Origin: Spisula solida
Taxonomy: Eukaryota > Mollusca > Bivalvia > Venerida > Mactridae
NCBI GenBank assembly: GCA_947247005.1
Contig: OX365950.1
Span: 10,428,720 to 10,492,719, forward strand
DNA: 64,000 nt
Direction: 5' to 3'
Positions 36,130 to 49,376 of this stretch are shown piece after piece. The notes under the pieces are model-generated. The model saw only the letters and a program-made list of their open reading frames with translations. It was not told the origin of the DNA and did no database searches. The first letter of the stretch is position 1, and every line of letters starts with the position of its first letter. A program made the position numbers and the translations under genes.

Positions 36130-39100
36130 ACCCTCGTATATATGATATTTCACTTCATGATTCGATTTAGACTTCGACGGAAATAACGTTGCATTTAAAT
36201 GAGCTCATTATAAATATTTAACAAAAACACATAAGAAGAGATATGATTATACAAGTCCATTGACTTAATTATATGATATTGCAGACCACTAGACCTTTAC
36301 CACAATTTGTTCAAATAGTTGTTTCAAAGTATAGATATTTATTTAAATTAGATCGAATGATTATTGTTGGGTAAGTAATTGGATAAAAATGTACCTTTGG
36401 TCCTAAGGCAATTATTATTAATATAATATAGATATATTGTATTCTTGAACTAAAATACCTGTAATCCACTTGACATCCATACGTTCTAGATATGAAGACG
36501 CTCCCGGTGGACAATCTGGCTTCGACTCCTAGGGCCCTTCAACAACAAATGATCGACATATTTTACACCTGTGTTACCAAGGCTCGTGTATTCACATAAA
36601 CGATTGACAGAATGGAATTTATTTTTGCAGTAAATCAGTAAATGTTGGATGCTCTGAACTTACTTCAAAAGCAGTATAACTCGACAGGGTGTAACATTCG
36701 TCTGTAGTTTTAACTCGTCTAAATGTTATTGAAAAAAATTAACAGAAAGATCACGTATTTTGCTAATGTCCTTGGCCAATTCTGTAAAATACGATTTCAT
36801 GTCCACCTTCGAGAATGTTTTCTGTTTGAGATCCGAGCACACAGTGAACTGTAGTATTATGTACTATATGTATGTGTTTTCTGATCTGCATAATTAAGGT
36901 TGTAATGTTTATAACAAGGAGAGAAACACTGAACACATAAGTATTATCTAAAACGTGCACAAGTAAACGATGTGCATATTTTAACATATCCTACAGAATC
37001 TCCATGAAATTCAATATGAATTTCATATGCAACCATGTATTACATAAGTAAAAATCGTTTTTCTGGAATATCATACTTTAGATATTAACGAGCAATGATT
37101 GAAAGTTCCGCAAAGTATAAATAATTGAAGGGGTTTGCATACACTTGTCATCAGTATATGCGTTCTGTCGTCAAATATCACAACTCAAAACAACGACAGT
37201 GAATATGTAACGTTCAGCAGACTATTTGGTCAGTACTAATGAATCTACAAATGAGTGTCAGTAATGCGGAGAACATTTAATGTGTTTGAATTATGGCTGT
37301 AAAACAGCAATATTACAGATGACAATCAAGTTCAATGTGAATGTAATATTTTCCAGCTGTGTCTAGCTTTATGCTGCGAGAACAGTATTATTATTCTCAT
37401 TGCTTTCTGTTTCCCGTGTACAAATATATGCTTAATAATAGCGCTTATTCTGTCATAAGACTCAAGATGAAATGGAAATCAATTTCGTATCAAATGGCGA
37501 AATAATTATTTGGCTTCGTCATTACGACTATTGTTTGACAGCTTCACGAAAGGATTGTCAAGCCAAGTTATAATTGATGGCCTTTATTGCACATAAATTT
37601 TTTTATGAACATTTCACTGTTAATTATTCTTTCGAAGCGAGCGTACGTGCTACTAAATCTTAAATGGGCTTCTAATTACCGGTATACTGCCTGCAATACG
37701 CCGACAATTATTTAACCAGGGATACAAAATTACGTAATGATACAACTACGATAAGTCAAAATATGCTACAGGTGGCTTATCTAAAAATGACGGCTACCCT
37801 GTCATCGAAGAGCATAGCATCATATCGTGTCTCGCCTGTGCATCGAACACAAATTTCACAAACACAGATGGGGTATAACATATCAGATATTTCAAAATTC
37901 ATTCTTCATTTATATTTCAAGGCATCACTTACAAACAAAAACAATACCATTGCATCCCATACTATAAAAAGAACATTCTTGCATTATTCGTATAGTCCGT
38001 TAGCGACTAGGCTGGACCCCCATAAACCTTAAATATCTTTAAAAGTAATTGAGCAATTTAATTGAAATTTGGTACGGTACATTGAATTACCTTTACCAAC
38101 TCTGTGTTTAAATTTCAGATTTATTTACGAACTCATTTATTCTTTCCACATTGTGTCTAATGTATTAAATTTTGCATATTAATCAACAAATGGACAGGGA
38201 GTAAAATAATCCATTACGATCAGGTAGTTAGACTAATGCTATTGTATTAGTAAAAACTGTAACGGGACATATATGGATAACTTTGACCTATATTTGACTG
38301 GTCATCAATGTGTATATAGATGAGGCCTTTCATCTGATTGTAATGATCATTTGTATAAACAAAAAGTTGAGTCTTGAGGTGAGCTTAAACAAAAAACACA
38401 TACACCTTGATGTATGGGCCTCATTTTATATTTGTAATCGTCACTGGTGTGTTACTCGATGTACAGTTATATTGGACTAATTTGCTTACCTTTGCTGTTC
38501 CAGTCACTTAAATCCCCCATACGTATTTACCCTGTTTTAGACTTAAACTTTTACATTGGAAGTAAATGCAAAGTACACTTTTCTGTGGACCAAAAATTAT
38601 GTGTTAATTTATGAGAGTTGGTAAAGTTGATTTATGAAGATATACCAATTTTTATTCTAATCGGCATTGTAGTTGTTAAGATATTTAAGGTTTATGGGGG
38701 TCCAGCCTAGTCGCTAACGGACTATACTTGCCTTAAGGGACAGACGATACGCGCTGAAGAAGCTTTTTATTTCACTTATAAATTATAACCAGGGGGTTTC
38801 AACAATAGTAGTGACCGTATAACGAGCGGCTACAAAGTAACGACTGAACGTAATGGCATGCATCCATCTGCTTCAAATACATTAAGACATACGTAGACAG
38901 ACTTCCCACCATAGGCATACACAGCAGGCTCTATGGTCATTTAATGAGCTCATTTATCAATAGGAATTATCGCGGGAGACGTTTCGGGTCTAACAAATTG
39001 GATTACGCAATACGTATTGGTGGATGAATGGACTTTTAATGACGGATATTTTTTCTGATATTATAGATGCGCCGATATGTCTGTTTTACACTTTTGGAAA

Positions 39101-41640
39101 TACTCGTATGTTTTCCGACGGACAAAACTAGTTCTAAGATTGGCGAGTTCGGTTGCCTGGTAGGCGGTCGTTATTCATTCGTTTCCGATAACAAATTACT
39201 GCTTTAGATACCTTGGTACTAGAAAACGCAGCTTAGGAATGGACTAAGAACAGGTAGGTTCATGGTCAGTGTAAATATAAATAAACCACTCGATTCTGAT
39301 CACTAGATGCAACTTGCTATGTAGGCAACTTATATAAAAACACTCCTTTGGGTGTCAGCTCAAGGTAACTGTCACAGGAAATATACATTTTAAAATCAAC
39401 ATGAAATACATACCACAAATAACGCGAATCACTAAGGTCACGAAAAAAGGAAATGCAGAAAACACAAATAACAGAACAGTATCTCTAATACAAGAAAAAA
39501 ATGAAATGACACTGTGGGAAAAACCCAACTCCGACAATCAGTCACCTCAATTAGTCAACCATAAACGGAGTACGTCACATGTTAACGATTCTACACTGAT
39601 ACTATCGTGATGAGTCGGGTACCTCGAACATATACTGGTAACCATTAAGCTTCGTATTGAATTGCACAACGGAAGTAGCATTCCAAATCACTATATAGAG
39701 AAACATTACAGTAATCTGATTACCGTCCGTGATACATATGCATACATACCAACAGCTCGTCGTCCGGTATAAACAATTCTGACACAAAATAAAAGCTACA
39801 TATGCATACGACGTATAGCAGACGTTTCTGTTTTGCCTGTCACACTGCTGGTTGGTGAAGTTATATACACAGCATTAAAAATGTCCGATGCAAAATGCAT
39901 CTCAAGTGAAAGCTGATAATAATGTTTTATTCATCATATTTGTCTCCACGCTTGTTTGTTAGCTATGTAAGCAGGCTTTTGTAAAAGGTCTTACATACAA
40001 TTCACATTGATCAAACTTTGAATTGCTGAAAATAAATAAGCTGCTTTCCAGTGAATAACTGTATTCGAGAGATAAACTGCAGAGTCAGACGTTATGCACA
40101 ATTTGATGTGTGTCCCTTATTGGATAGTTTTGTATGTTTCAAAACTTTTCCGTTTCGTTTTCACATCAAATGTGCACACAAAGTGTTCAGGGTTTTTTTT
40201 TCACTTGATCGAAAATGTATTCATGACTTTCAGCCGTTCTCCAGAACAAACCGGAATTGGCAACAAAATTATAAAAATCATGATCATGTAGGGGGTAAGA
40301 AACACAAAATCCACAATGAATCGTTTCTGAAAGTTTATGATAAATATGCAGGAAATACATACCTACAAAGTTACAAACGTTTAAAACCAAATACTCATTT
40401 TATAGAATAATGAATAACTACAGTTTAACGACCTACCCATGTGTTTGTTTGTCAATATAAATATTTTTTGGAAATTGGTCGACCGTGCAGTGTTTATTTT
40501 ATCGTTTTTGTTTATTTAAATGGCTATATATCTAGTTATCGTCGATGAGCTATACGAATAGTTAAAAGCATGAATAAACAGGATTGTAGTTTTTTCAGTC
40601 AACGCTGTATTTTACTAGTTTTGTTATGTAATTTATTCGTTATCAATTGGATGATTCAATACAAGAATACCCAGTGTAGCAATACCACGTAACTCTGACG
40701 TCACTATAGGCATCACATCCAAAACGAATTTTAGTGGTGTCAGAATTAGGTGTTAGTGCTACATTGATAATGGTAAAGTGGGAGTGGCCGCTGTTGACGA
40801 CTAGTCTGATTGGCAAATAGCCAAATCGCGATATAAAGTCAATTACCGAATAGTTACGTAAATCAATAATACGAGCGAGACAGGAATCTGGAAACGTGAT
40901 AATCTGAAATGATTAATGATGCAAAGGTTTTAACTATAATGGTGCATGATTTTACATAAGTTATGGCGGCCATATCGGTGATTTTACTACAGTTTCTTGC
41001 TTCCAGAAAGCTGCTGAAGTCTGTTTGTCCATTCAAGAAAACTGCAACCTGCCACAGTCGAGACAGTAAATTTCAGTTAAACTGCTGCCGACCGTATATG
41101 TTGTTAACACATTGGAAATCAGTTTAAACACTTTGCATGATTATAATCACGTGGTGTGTGATGTAAAGCCATTGAACTGATACTCTAATGAATTATATAT
41201 CAATTAAAGCTGAAGTCATCAAAGAAGAATTTCTAATTGTTTTAGACACTTCAGGCTAAATGGATTACGTAACTAGAATGTAATGGATCAGGACACGCAA
41301 CTCTACAAAATACAGCAACAAACGTGTGTGGAATATATCAGTATTACCTTTGACATCATTGTATGCAAACAAAAAGGATTGTATTAATCACTAGATGTTC
41401 AATTATTTTGTCTTGAGCTGGTGTTAGATAAGAAAGAAAATGTTAATATATGTTGATTAGTGTTAGATTAGCATTAGGGGATCGTGGGAATTTTATGAGA
41501 TGAATATACTTGTCAAGATTTATTAATAGGAATCAATCACACATTTATTGGAATCGCTACACAGGTTGATCAACTATAATTAAATTAAACCAACCATAAT
41601 ACGGATATCCGTAACACTTATAATTGTTCTAACTAGAGAA
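36130..41640. repeat. Segmental duplication, copy B, second part
   Basis: Collinear with A 11040-15460 and, from 37000, with C 2360-6680. Anchors are GCATTTAAATGAGCTCAT (36190; A near 11094), ATGAGTCGGGTACC (39610; A 13739), GCATACGACGTATAGCAGACG (39804; A 14283) and the 3' stretch with ACACAGGTTGATCAACTATA (41560). The frames at 39401-39610 and 40051-40410 are broken in A. A MITE is inserted at 37991. Confidence 0.7.
37991..38726. mobile_element. 732-bp MITE with perfect 47-bp TIRs and TA duplication
   Basis: The element 37993-38724 starts TAGTCCGTTAGCGACTAGGC and ends with the exact inverse; the perfect match runs 47 bp to AAATATCTT. TTTACCAACTCT is repeated in inverted orientation below both ends (38095 and near 38620). 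TA flanks it at 37991-37992 and 38725-38726. Copy C retains an uninterrupted equivalent site (CCAATTCGTACGTG near 4491), which supports a TA target duplication. It has no ORF. Perfect TIRs suggest recent activity. Confidence 0.9.
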
Positions 41641-43066
41641 CTTAGTCGTGTGTAAAGTTCGTACACCGAAATACTTGTAAATTGTCCAATGTCGTACAAG
41701 AGGCGTTTCTAAGTTCCATGAAATGTTTCAAAGGAGTTTCGACGTTTGCTTAAATCCAATGATATTTGCAGGGTGACAAAGACACATATCTGCACTATAT
41801 TCTTAAAATGTCTTAATAGTTCATAGTAAGGTACTATTCTTATTGTATTTATGTTAACGTCAGGAAAAGCTATTCGGTCTAAACTTGATGTTCACGTCCA
41901 AGAAATCGTCAAACTAGCTATCATTACCTCAACTAAACAGCTACCAATTAACTTCGACTTAAAGTGACCTTACAGAACTTTTGCGTCGTGCAGCATAACA
42001 TCATTTTGGTCATTTTATGACATATTTTCAATACTCCCACAATCATGTTGCGATATGGTTGTTGCCGTACTAAAATCACCCGTCTATGGTGTAAAAATGC
42101 CGCAAGATTATTTGACTTTTATCAGATTTTGTCTTTTGGCAGAAAACTCTAGACGGGAAACATTAAATTGTTGACCACTGCTTATCAGAACGTTGCATGT
42201 CACAGGACAGGATAATATAACGCTTACAGACTGCCCTTGGTAGTGCTGCAGATGATCACAAGAAGGGACGTTCTTCTGTGAATCAGATACGAAACGGGGT
42301 GTCGAACGTTTCCTCTTGGTTTTGCGACGCTTTCGAACGCTTGTCAAAGCGATCAAGAAATGTATACCTAGAAGCAATGCATAGTTTAATAATAGAAAAC
42401 ATTGCTATTATTGTGAAAAGTGAATTGTGTGTGTCATTTGATTGACTGATTAAGATTTATTCAGAACACGTCAATAACGTATGGTCAGTGAAAACGTTGC
42501 ACCGGGTAACCATTTCTGACGTTACAAAGGCCGCAGTGCCATTTTGTATGATACGCCCTAATGAATGCGATTGGTTCATATTACAGTATGTTTTATGAAT
42601 TGTTCTATTCAAATGCCAAGTTTTAAGTAATTAGGATACACGATAAACATTACACACCACCTTTCTTGGAACTTAAACAACGCCCTACGTATAAACGTGT
42701 TCATTATTTCGTATGCCATAATTTATTATTACTGCCTAACATGCAATTCTTCAAAATATACTTAGCAACTTTTCTAAGTCCTCACTAATATTTTTGATGA
42801 TAACTTTGTCAACCTTGTATATATCTCAATGAAATTTTGCTATAATATGCGTGTATTATCGTATTTCAGAATTGTACATCAACACCTCGATTTCGATATA
42901 TATTTATTGAATGAAAACAATCTTAACATAACAACTAAAGAAAGCAAAAGTCACAAATACAGATTTTGATAACTGGGATGACCACCATGTAGTCTGATTT
43001 TTCTTCTAGCTGTCATGTATGCTATAAATGTACTTTTAGCCATTATTAATGAAATTAGGAATAATG
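41641..43066. other. Mostly unassigned; one weak exon candidate
   Basis: AT-rich DNA between copy B and the GPCR locus. The only item of note is a minus-strand frame at 42108-42367 preceded by an acceptor-like TGCATTGCTTCTAG, listed separately. Confidence 0.4.
42108..42367 (-). CDS. Possible terminal exon, unrecognised
   Basis: Minus-strand frame of about 86 codons following a plausible 3' splice site (AG at 42369-42368 after a pyrimidine-rich stretch). It decodes a very basic start (VRKRRKTKRKRSTPRF), then mixed polar sequence, and ends at a stop at 42108. I recognise no family. It lies downstream of the GPCR's apparent last exon on the same strand, so it could belong to an alternative transcript or another gene. 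It could also be a chance ORF. Confidence 0.2.
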
Positions 43067-43320
43067 TTAAACATACCACATGAAAATGTACGAAGAGCCA
43101 TTGATCAATACTGATATTTTGTAACACATGATTTCATGAGCTGACCACCTCCAAGAATGTTTTCTATTTGAGATCCATGCGCACACATCCATTGTCTTGT
43201 TTTCAGTGATAGGGAAATATTGGTTTATGTAAAGGAGAAATACGCAGACGCCATCAGAACGATCTAAAACGTGCACTAGTTGACAATGTGTTGTAATTTG
43301 ATTCTAAGAAAATCCATATG
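43067..43320. repeat. Segmental duplication, fragment of copy D
   Basis: The CATGATTTCATGAGCTGACC and CCAAGAATGTTTTC stretch matches A 11573-11605 and B 36790-36825, and continues to the TAAAACGTGCAC words shared with B near 36950. Homology ends near 43320. The minus frames over this piece in A, B and D decode related but shifted peptides (for example RKHSWRWSAHEI in D), with no family recognised. Confidence 0.6.
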
Positions 43321-44277
43321 TTTTGTCTACTCACCAAGGAGTGTGGTCAGCACTTTTATTTTCTCACCAATCCACACCGTACAACCCGCTGTGTGTAAGG
43401 CAGTTCTGTATTTTGAAGGCAGAGACACATGCGTTTTGCGCCACTAGAGTGGGGTAAGTATTTGTTATTTTATATGTGCTTTGCGTTGCTTTTGAGAGTG
43501 ATCACTTACATATATCGATGACGCGATGAATGAACAATAAGTATATACAATTTATGTGCCCACAAATGCCATATTAATTGAGTAAACAGGTTTTATGCCT
43601 ATTTTAGCCGTCAGAAATCCTAAAACGAAGAAGTGCCCAACACACTGCCAACCAAAAAAATTAATCAACCCTTGTCCCCACTGTTAAAAAGTTGAATAAA
43701 AAAGTTTCAGCAAGTAAAAGGCGGAATGCCTACACTGAATGATCTAGTTACAAAAGTAAAACTGCTGAACTACATAGTTTTGGCTGCCTTTAGTTAAGCA
43801 ACAGTATTAAAACGTTCAAAGGCCCGGTTTCAGCAATAAAAAAATGAAAACAGTTTGATCGATACGCATACATGTGACTAAGGTCAATGTCTTGTTCATA
43901 AAATGTACATTCCATGAAGCGACCATCGTGTCAGCAAACACACATTTAAACCTAAGATAGCCCTAACAAATGAACCCGATCCTCACCCTTAATGCGTTGA
44001 TATGATACAAGTTTCTTTCGCAGAATATAAATTCATGTCACTTACCCTTAGGGTTGTATTTATGTACACCACGTTTATTTCATCTATAGGTTAGCCATCC
44101 TTTTTTCATAACATTGTGTACGCGTGATGCCAATAAATCAACACAAGAAATCATAACATGGTGCTGTACTGATGACATTCCGCTACATACATGTTGATAC
44201 ACACGTTGCGTTATACATAACGTATTTCTTATAATAAGCCAGTCTTTGGTTTGTCATAAGAGCTTATTTCTGCTTCA
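43321..44277. other. 3' flank of the GPCR gene
   Basis: Non-coding on inspection. The repeat near 43605-43660 is the inverse of 15600-15680. A TTTATT at about 44076 (AATAAA on the minus strand) could be the polyadenylation signal of the GPCR transcript. Confidence 0.4.
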
Positions 44278-44860
44278 TCAATTTTCCTGGGAATCTGCCC
44301 AAGTTAGGCGCCTAGCACTTGTTCCATTGTAGTAACTGTTGCCACCCTGTCGGCAACAAAAGCATCTACAGATTGCAGCTACAAATGCTTGTCTAAATCG
44401 TCTGTTCATGAAACAATACGTGATAGGATTAACACATGAAGACATATATGACATGACGAACATAAATGACCACACGAAGCTAGACATTTGTTGCCGAATA
44501 ATTTCATGATGGAAAGTTTTCCACGTTTGAAATGTATACAATGGTGCCCAACAGACAAAAACCTCGATCACCAATACGAATAACATTCTGACAACGCGAA
44601 GTTTAGCTTCCCGGCTGCGCTCGTGATTTGATTGTCGTATAATACACGTCTGATCGTGTTTTAATCTTCGTGGTATGCATTCCGCGCTCGAGCATGGGCT
44701 CATTTCCTTCATCTGAATAGACATGTAGCTTCTATCACTTCGATTATTGAAGTCGTTCTTTGCAATATTTGTACAGGTTGATGATTTTGTGCTCAATCGT
44801 ACAAGCAGTGGAGATTTAAAACTGTTTCCTTGCTTACAACCTACAGTGCAAATACAAACA
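44278..44860 (-). CDS. CCK/sulfakinin-type GPCR, last exon (loop 3, TM6, TM7, tail)
   Basis: This is the 3' coding exon of a rhodopsin-family (class A) peptide receptor, which would signal at the cell surface through G proteins. After a basic, Ser/Thr- and Cys-rich loop 3, TM6 carries FVCWAPLYTF (CWxP motif, at about 44553) followed by QTWKTFH. TM7 carries SSCVNPITYCFMNRRFR (NPxxY) and then a Cys-rich tail (CRCFCC, a possible palmitoylation site). The stop codon is at 44278. This TM6/TM7 pattern (CWxPLY..xTW, NPITYCFMN) is characteristic of cholecystokinin/sulfakinin receptors; trissin-type receptors are the nearest alternative. The in-frame upstream stop lies at about 44886. A TCATAG acceptor at 44861 fits the phase of the previous exon, but it gives a short TM5 end, so a small extra exon may be missing. 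Confidence 0.85.
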
Positions 44861-46774
44861 CTATGATAAACATTGGACATAAACTACTTTCAATCACTAT
44901 TAGTTTCCTTATAACTACTGATTAGGCAAGATTTGTTTAAACATGTTTTGTTCAATTTGTGCATTAATTACGTTGTTTACACCAACGACAGGCCCTTGTC
45001 CCGAAAACAAATTGAGAACTAATCAAAATAAAAATGTTTTTGGAGGGACAAAATCCCCCGAAATATACTCTACAAATAATTTGTTTCGGTGTTTTATATC
45101 TCTGGATACATCCCTGGGTTATGAGTAAAATTGAAAGCTTGCGTAAATTTTATATTTTTCTTCACAAATTCACAATCCATACAAAACGTTTCCACTTACA
45201 ATAGACATAGCTGACATCGTTATTTTAACTCAAGAAAAACGTACGTTATACATATCGTTTTTGGCACAGGTACGTACGTTGAACATAACGTTTTTTCACA
45301 GGTATACACAATATAATATCTCACATTGCATACTAAGTAGGAAACATATAACGCTATATAATAAGATATACTTTTATAAAAATGTAGAGGAATCATACTG
45401 CGTTGGTTTGAAAAAAATCCACAATAACCACTGCACGTATGAATTTGTTTTTTGTATCGATGAACCTACTGTAAAATAACATTTAGTGGGTATAACATTT
45501 CGTTGATTTGATAAAAAGCATTTTCGTGGGGTAGTAAAGTCGTATATTGCAAAACATGAACGGGTAAAACAATGTTTGGTGTTTGGGAGTTCGATTAGTC
45601 ACGGGCATTCAATACAGTAACATGGTCGAGTTTAACAATGGAAATGTAACTCCTTCGAAAGATAATGAGTTTACTGTATGCTTATTTATTAGGATGCTCG
45701 TATGCCGAGACTACCAATATAATTGGCAGTGAAATATTCCTTTACTTTATATCAGTTACGTAGTCGATACGGCTACATATGAAGTAGTTCAGCATATACA
45801 CTCAAACGATTTAAAAACGTACCAGTATAAACAATAACCGAATTTGTCAAAAGTAATTTTATCCTGAAATTCTTAGTCTACAATGTCTCTCCAGTTTATA
45901 ATCTTTAACTAGGCACATCACTTAGAACATTTATAAATCGGAATACCGCGCTGGCACAACCTTTCTGTTTTTGCATGTTTTGCACATGCATCGCGATAGC
46001 GTTAACATAACGGATCGATATTCGTTTTAAAATGTACACTGTATGTGTACACGCTGAAAAAACAACAATAACATTATTTTCGTATGGCCTTGTTATGCTA
46101 CGATTGGCTCGAAATATTTGCTCGGGTGCTTCCGGTTTCGCTACAGGCTTAAGTGAGCCGTAGGGTCGTAGTAGGGCGGTTCATCTTCCACCATACGAAG
46201 ATTGTGTGCTTAGAACAGCGATTCTTTGCGAATGGAACATTCAAAGACCGACTTCGACCAGACCAGCCCAAGGAATGCCCAAGGTTATGACCCTGAACAA
46301 CATAAACATATGTTGCGTCAGTTGAATCGGTTCCGCATGACTGCACACAATGTTAGTTGAATGCAGGGTGTCAACGGATAAGTCGGATATAGACTATTGC
46401 ATTATTACTTTCACCATTGTCAATGAAAACGTTAATAATTTAGTACAATTGTGAAGGATTTAATTTTCTCCTGTTTAGAAATTGTGCCTTTCTTCTTCAT
46501 GGGCCACCCTGTTACATGTATCATAACGTATTTCAACCTCATTATAGTGACACAAACTTTACATAACACATTGGGCACAGACTGAAGATTATTTACCTGA
46601 AGTCAAATAACCATTTAAAAAATGTTTTCAACAGTGAAATTGATGTTTTATAAGTGGTTCATTTTTTAAACCGCTTGAGTGTAGTTACTTACCATTGTCA
46701 ACCGAATCTTCTAGATGTACTCCTGTACATAGAGTCGCCATGATTCTTGTATACACCCCTGTCATGAGAAGTAC

Positions 46775-47067
46775 ATTTGTAATGGAATCATCAGCAGGAT
46801 GACATCCAGAAATACTGTATATGTCTTCTTCAAGTCTTGGTTCTTCCATTCTTCTCGGCAGCTATGTACCCCAGGTCTTATGTCAACGTAATGTGTGGAT
46901 ACAGCGATTGGTATGACGATAATAACTGCTACCCCCAGCATAGGGCAATTATTTTGTACGCATGTGATAACGTTTGCCATCTACGCCATCTAAGTGGTCT
47001 ACATATAGCGAAATATCGCTCTAAGCATATAGCCACCAATGTAAAACAGCTTGCACTAACCGACACA
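46775..47067 (-). CDS. CCK/sulfakinin-type GPCR, TM3-TM5 exon with frame break
   Basis: The minus-strand exon follows a strong acceptor (TATTTCCTGTACTTTCAAG, exon from 47067). It first decodes VSVSAS..FTLVAICLERYFAICRPLRW, RRWQTLSHAYKIIALCWG: TM3, the ERY form of the DRY motif, loop 2 and the start of TM4. At about 46932 a run of five G breaks the frame. The next frame gives VAVIIVIPIAVSTHY, then HSCREEW (the conserved loop-2 Cys) and TYTVFLDVILLMIPLQ (TM5), ending at a CAAAT/GTACTT donor (46775). One extra G would join TM4 cleanly; as read, TAG follows WG. It is either a true pseudogenising indel or a homopolymer sequencing or assembly error. The other residues look well conserved. TM1-TM2 exons were not found and probably lie beyond the window or in poorly readable sequence upstream. 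Confidence 0.85.
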
Positions 47068-47350
47068 CTTGAAAGTACAGGAAATACTTCATTGTTATTT
47101 ACTAGCGTGCCTATTCAACGCAACGCCAATGATTGCATGCAAATCTCGGAATTTGAAATTGTATTCGGGCTGGTGTTTAATTAGAAAGAAAACATTGTGT
47201 TTTGACTGGTGTTAAATTAGAATGGGAATGAATTAAATCGTTACGATATATCAATAGTAATCGGAATTTATAGAAATAGAAGTCGATTACCCGTTGTTTG
47301 ATTGGAATAAAACGCTCATTTTCAGAAAACGCAAAATGTGTCCGCCGACT
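47068..47350. repeat. GPCR intron sequence shared with copy A
   Basis: The stretch with GTTTAATTAGAAAGAAAACA, GACTGGTGTTAAATTAGAA and AGTCGATTACCCGTTG matches 19605-19900 (A), 6490-6660 (C) and 41410-41620 (B). It links the GPCR locus to the segmental duplication. Confidence 0.6.
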
Positions 47351-48819
47351 TAACGCTATGATCAAAGTATCGAATGAATTACATTTATTACAGGCACCAT
47401 ATTATCATTGGTCCAATGGAAACAGCACCTTTGACGTATTGGCATTTTTGACCAGTGATAGTTTAGTTCTCATGAAAAGACATTTATCGATAATACTGAA
47501 AAGCGTCCCCAAGTTGCCAATTGAGAATATACCATGCTCTTGAAGAAATGTGTTTTGGAAATGTGTTAGACTAGCTCTCAGACGGGGTAGTATTTCCAAA
47601 GTAAATAACAAGTCACAAGTGTCAGAAACATGCAATGTTAATGAATTAGTCACCCGTAGTCCACTTGTTACACACAGAACTCGAGTTAGCACGTGTAAGA
47701 TAATCAAGATATCTATAAAAAATAAAACTCTCCACTTAACCTCCTAAAGCATGTATTATACCAATTCATTAAGTTAAACTTACTTTGTAGTTTTATTTGC
47801 GTTTAATATCAACTCAATGCAATGGAATGAACATTCTAATATTTTAACTGATGCTGTAATACAAGCTCAAAAATATTGATTTCGTTCAGACTTAATGTCT
47901 GTTACTAGTATTACCCTGAAAATGTTCCTGTCAATTAATATACACTACCCAGTTAAAAGCCATGAGCTAAGTTGAAGAACGTATCAGCGGACAGAGATTT
48001 GCATATAAATAAAACAGTAGATAGAATGAAACAGGAAGGACTTAATGACTTATTAACTGATACACTACACACGGGAAAATAAGATGCAAAAAGTATACAT
48101 AAATGATATCATGCAGACTAGATACCTGTAAAACGAACCTTGCCTAACTATTGGTGATGATGTAAACACTAAAGCTTGTAAACGTCATACATTAGTCTCA
48201 ATGTTGTTGTACCATTAGATTAAAGATATTTAAATATGTCCCTGTCAGAATGTCATTTTAGTAGAGTAACATCAGATGTGGGTAGCAAAACATGCCTTTC
48301 ATTTTCGCCGTATTACGCATTAGGACTATATGTTACAATTATATTTCAGAATTAACATTTCCCAAACGTCAACTATCCTTAACAAAAGATCACTGCCTAA
48401 TGTATCCTATTTATCAAAGACACATGGTGTGCATGCAACCATCACATTTGTCAACATGTTGACCTACATAGGTCGGATTATTCGGCTGTTCAATGGTTTA
48501 CAAGTCAACGCTTCTATTAATTTAAGCCATAGCATGATACATGTACTGTTGGTGTAGTAGTTTAGATTACAAACAAAGCACTAATACCATCTTACGTCAG
48601 GTTATTGCGGTGTGACATATTACATTGGACGGTATTTACGTTCAGTGCTCACTCATTAGTTTCTCTCATCCTCACAGCTAGTGATTGAATGGGTTTACAT
48701 TGACTGCGATAAATTCAAATTAGTGTTAGTACTGATTTCAATGTGTACATATCATACATAGTCTCACCAAGTATATACTTACAGTGTGGACAAACACGTG
48801 ACTTAAATGGTACTTAGCA
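47351..48819. other. No recognisable gene
   Basis: Overlapping frames at 47298-47543 (plus) and 47405-47707 (minus) are unrecognised. I searched this stretch for a TM1/TM2 exon of the GPCR and did not find one. Confidence 0.4.
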
Positions 48820-49376
48820 TACGGACATAGATGGCGGAAATCCTGATATTTGGATATTTTTTCGATTCTTGGTAAGTACTCCTTTATTATTATCACTTGT
48901 TGTATAGCGCAGGCTATGCGGAACTAATCGCTCTTGTTAATGATAAATGTGTAATTTTGTACTAATTCTGGTTTGTGAGATATCTTCGAGGTTTTATGAC
49001 AAATTGGAGGAATATTTTGTCAATATTCCTAGATAAACTACATAAATACAGTGTTCAATTAAAGACAGTATACTAGACCATATACATGCCATTGTGCTTT
49101 ATTGTACTAAAATGTTTGTCGTTGAAAAACAGTAACTAGTTACGTACTGCATTGGTGATTTAACGCGATTTTCTGCAAAAATGACGAACTATTGAAATGG
49201 TACTTTACACGGAACAACACTGTTGTGATACTTAACACGGATCGTGTATTCTATGAGATAACAAGTGCGTACAACAACTTTGTCTGCATCGTCGATTTGA
49301 CTTTGACTTAGTATTGTGTTTGATTAAACTTGGTTTCAGTTGCCGAGTAATAGTTTTCATTTACTCTTTTACAGAA

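Noticed and set aside
40051..40410. 119-codon ORF in copy B
   Set aside because: The equivalent stretch of copy A (about 14360-14690) is interrupted by stops; overlapping frames on both strands are equally open.
46149..46346. Minus-strand ORF between the two GPCR exons, and a short MVEDEPPYYDPTAHLSL frame beside it
   Set aside because: Both end in stops, so neither can bridge TM5 to loop 3; no receptor motif is present.
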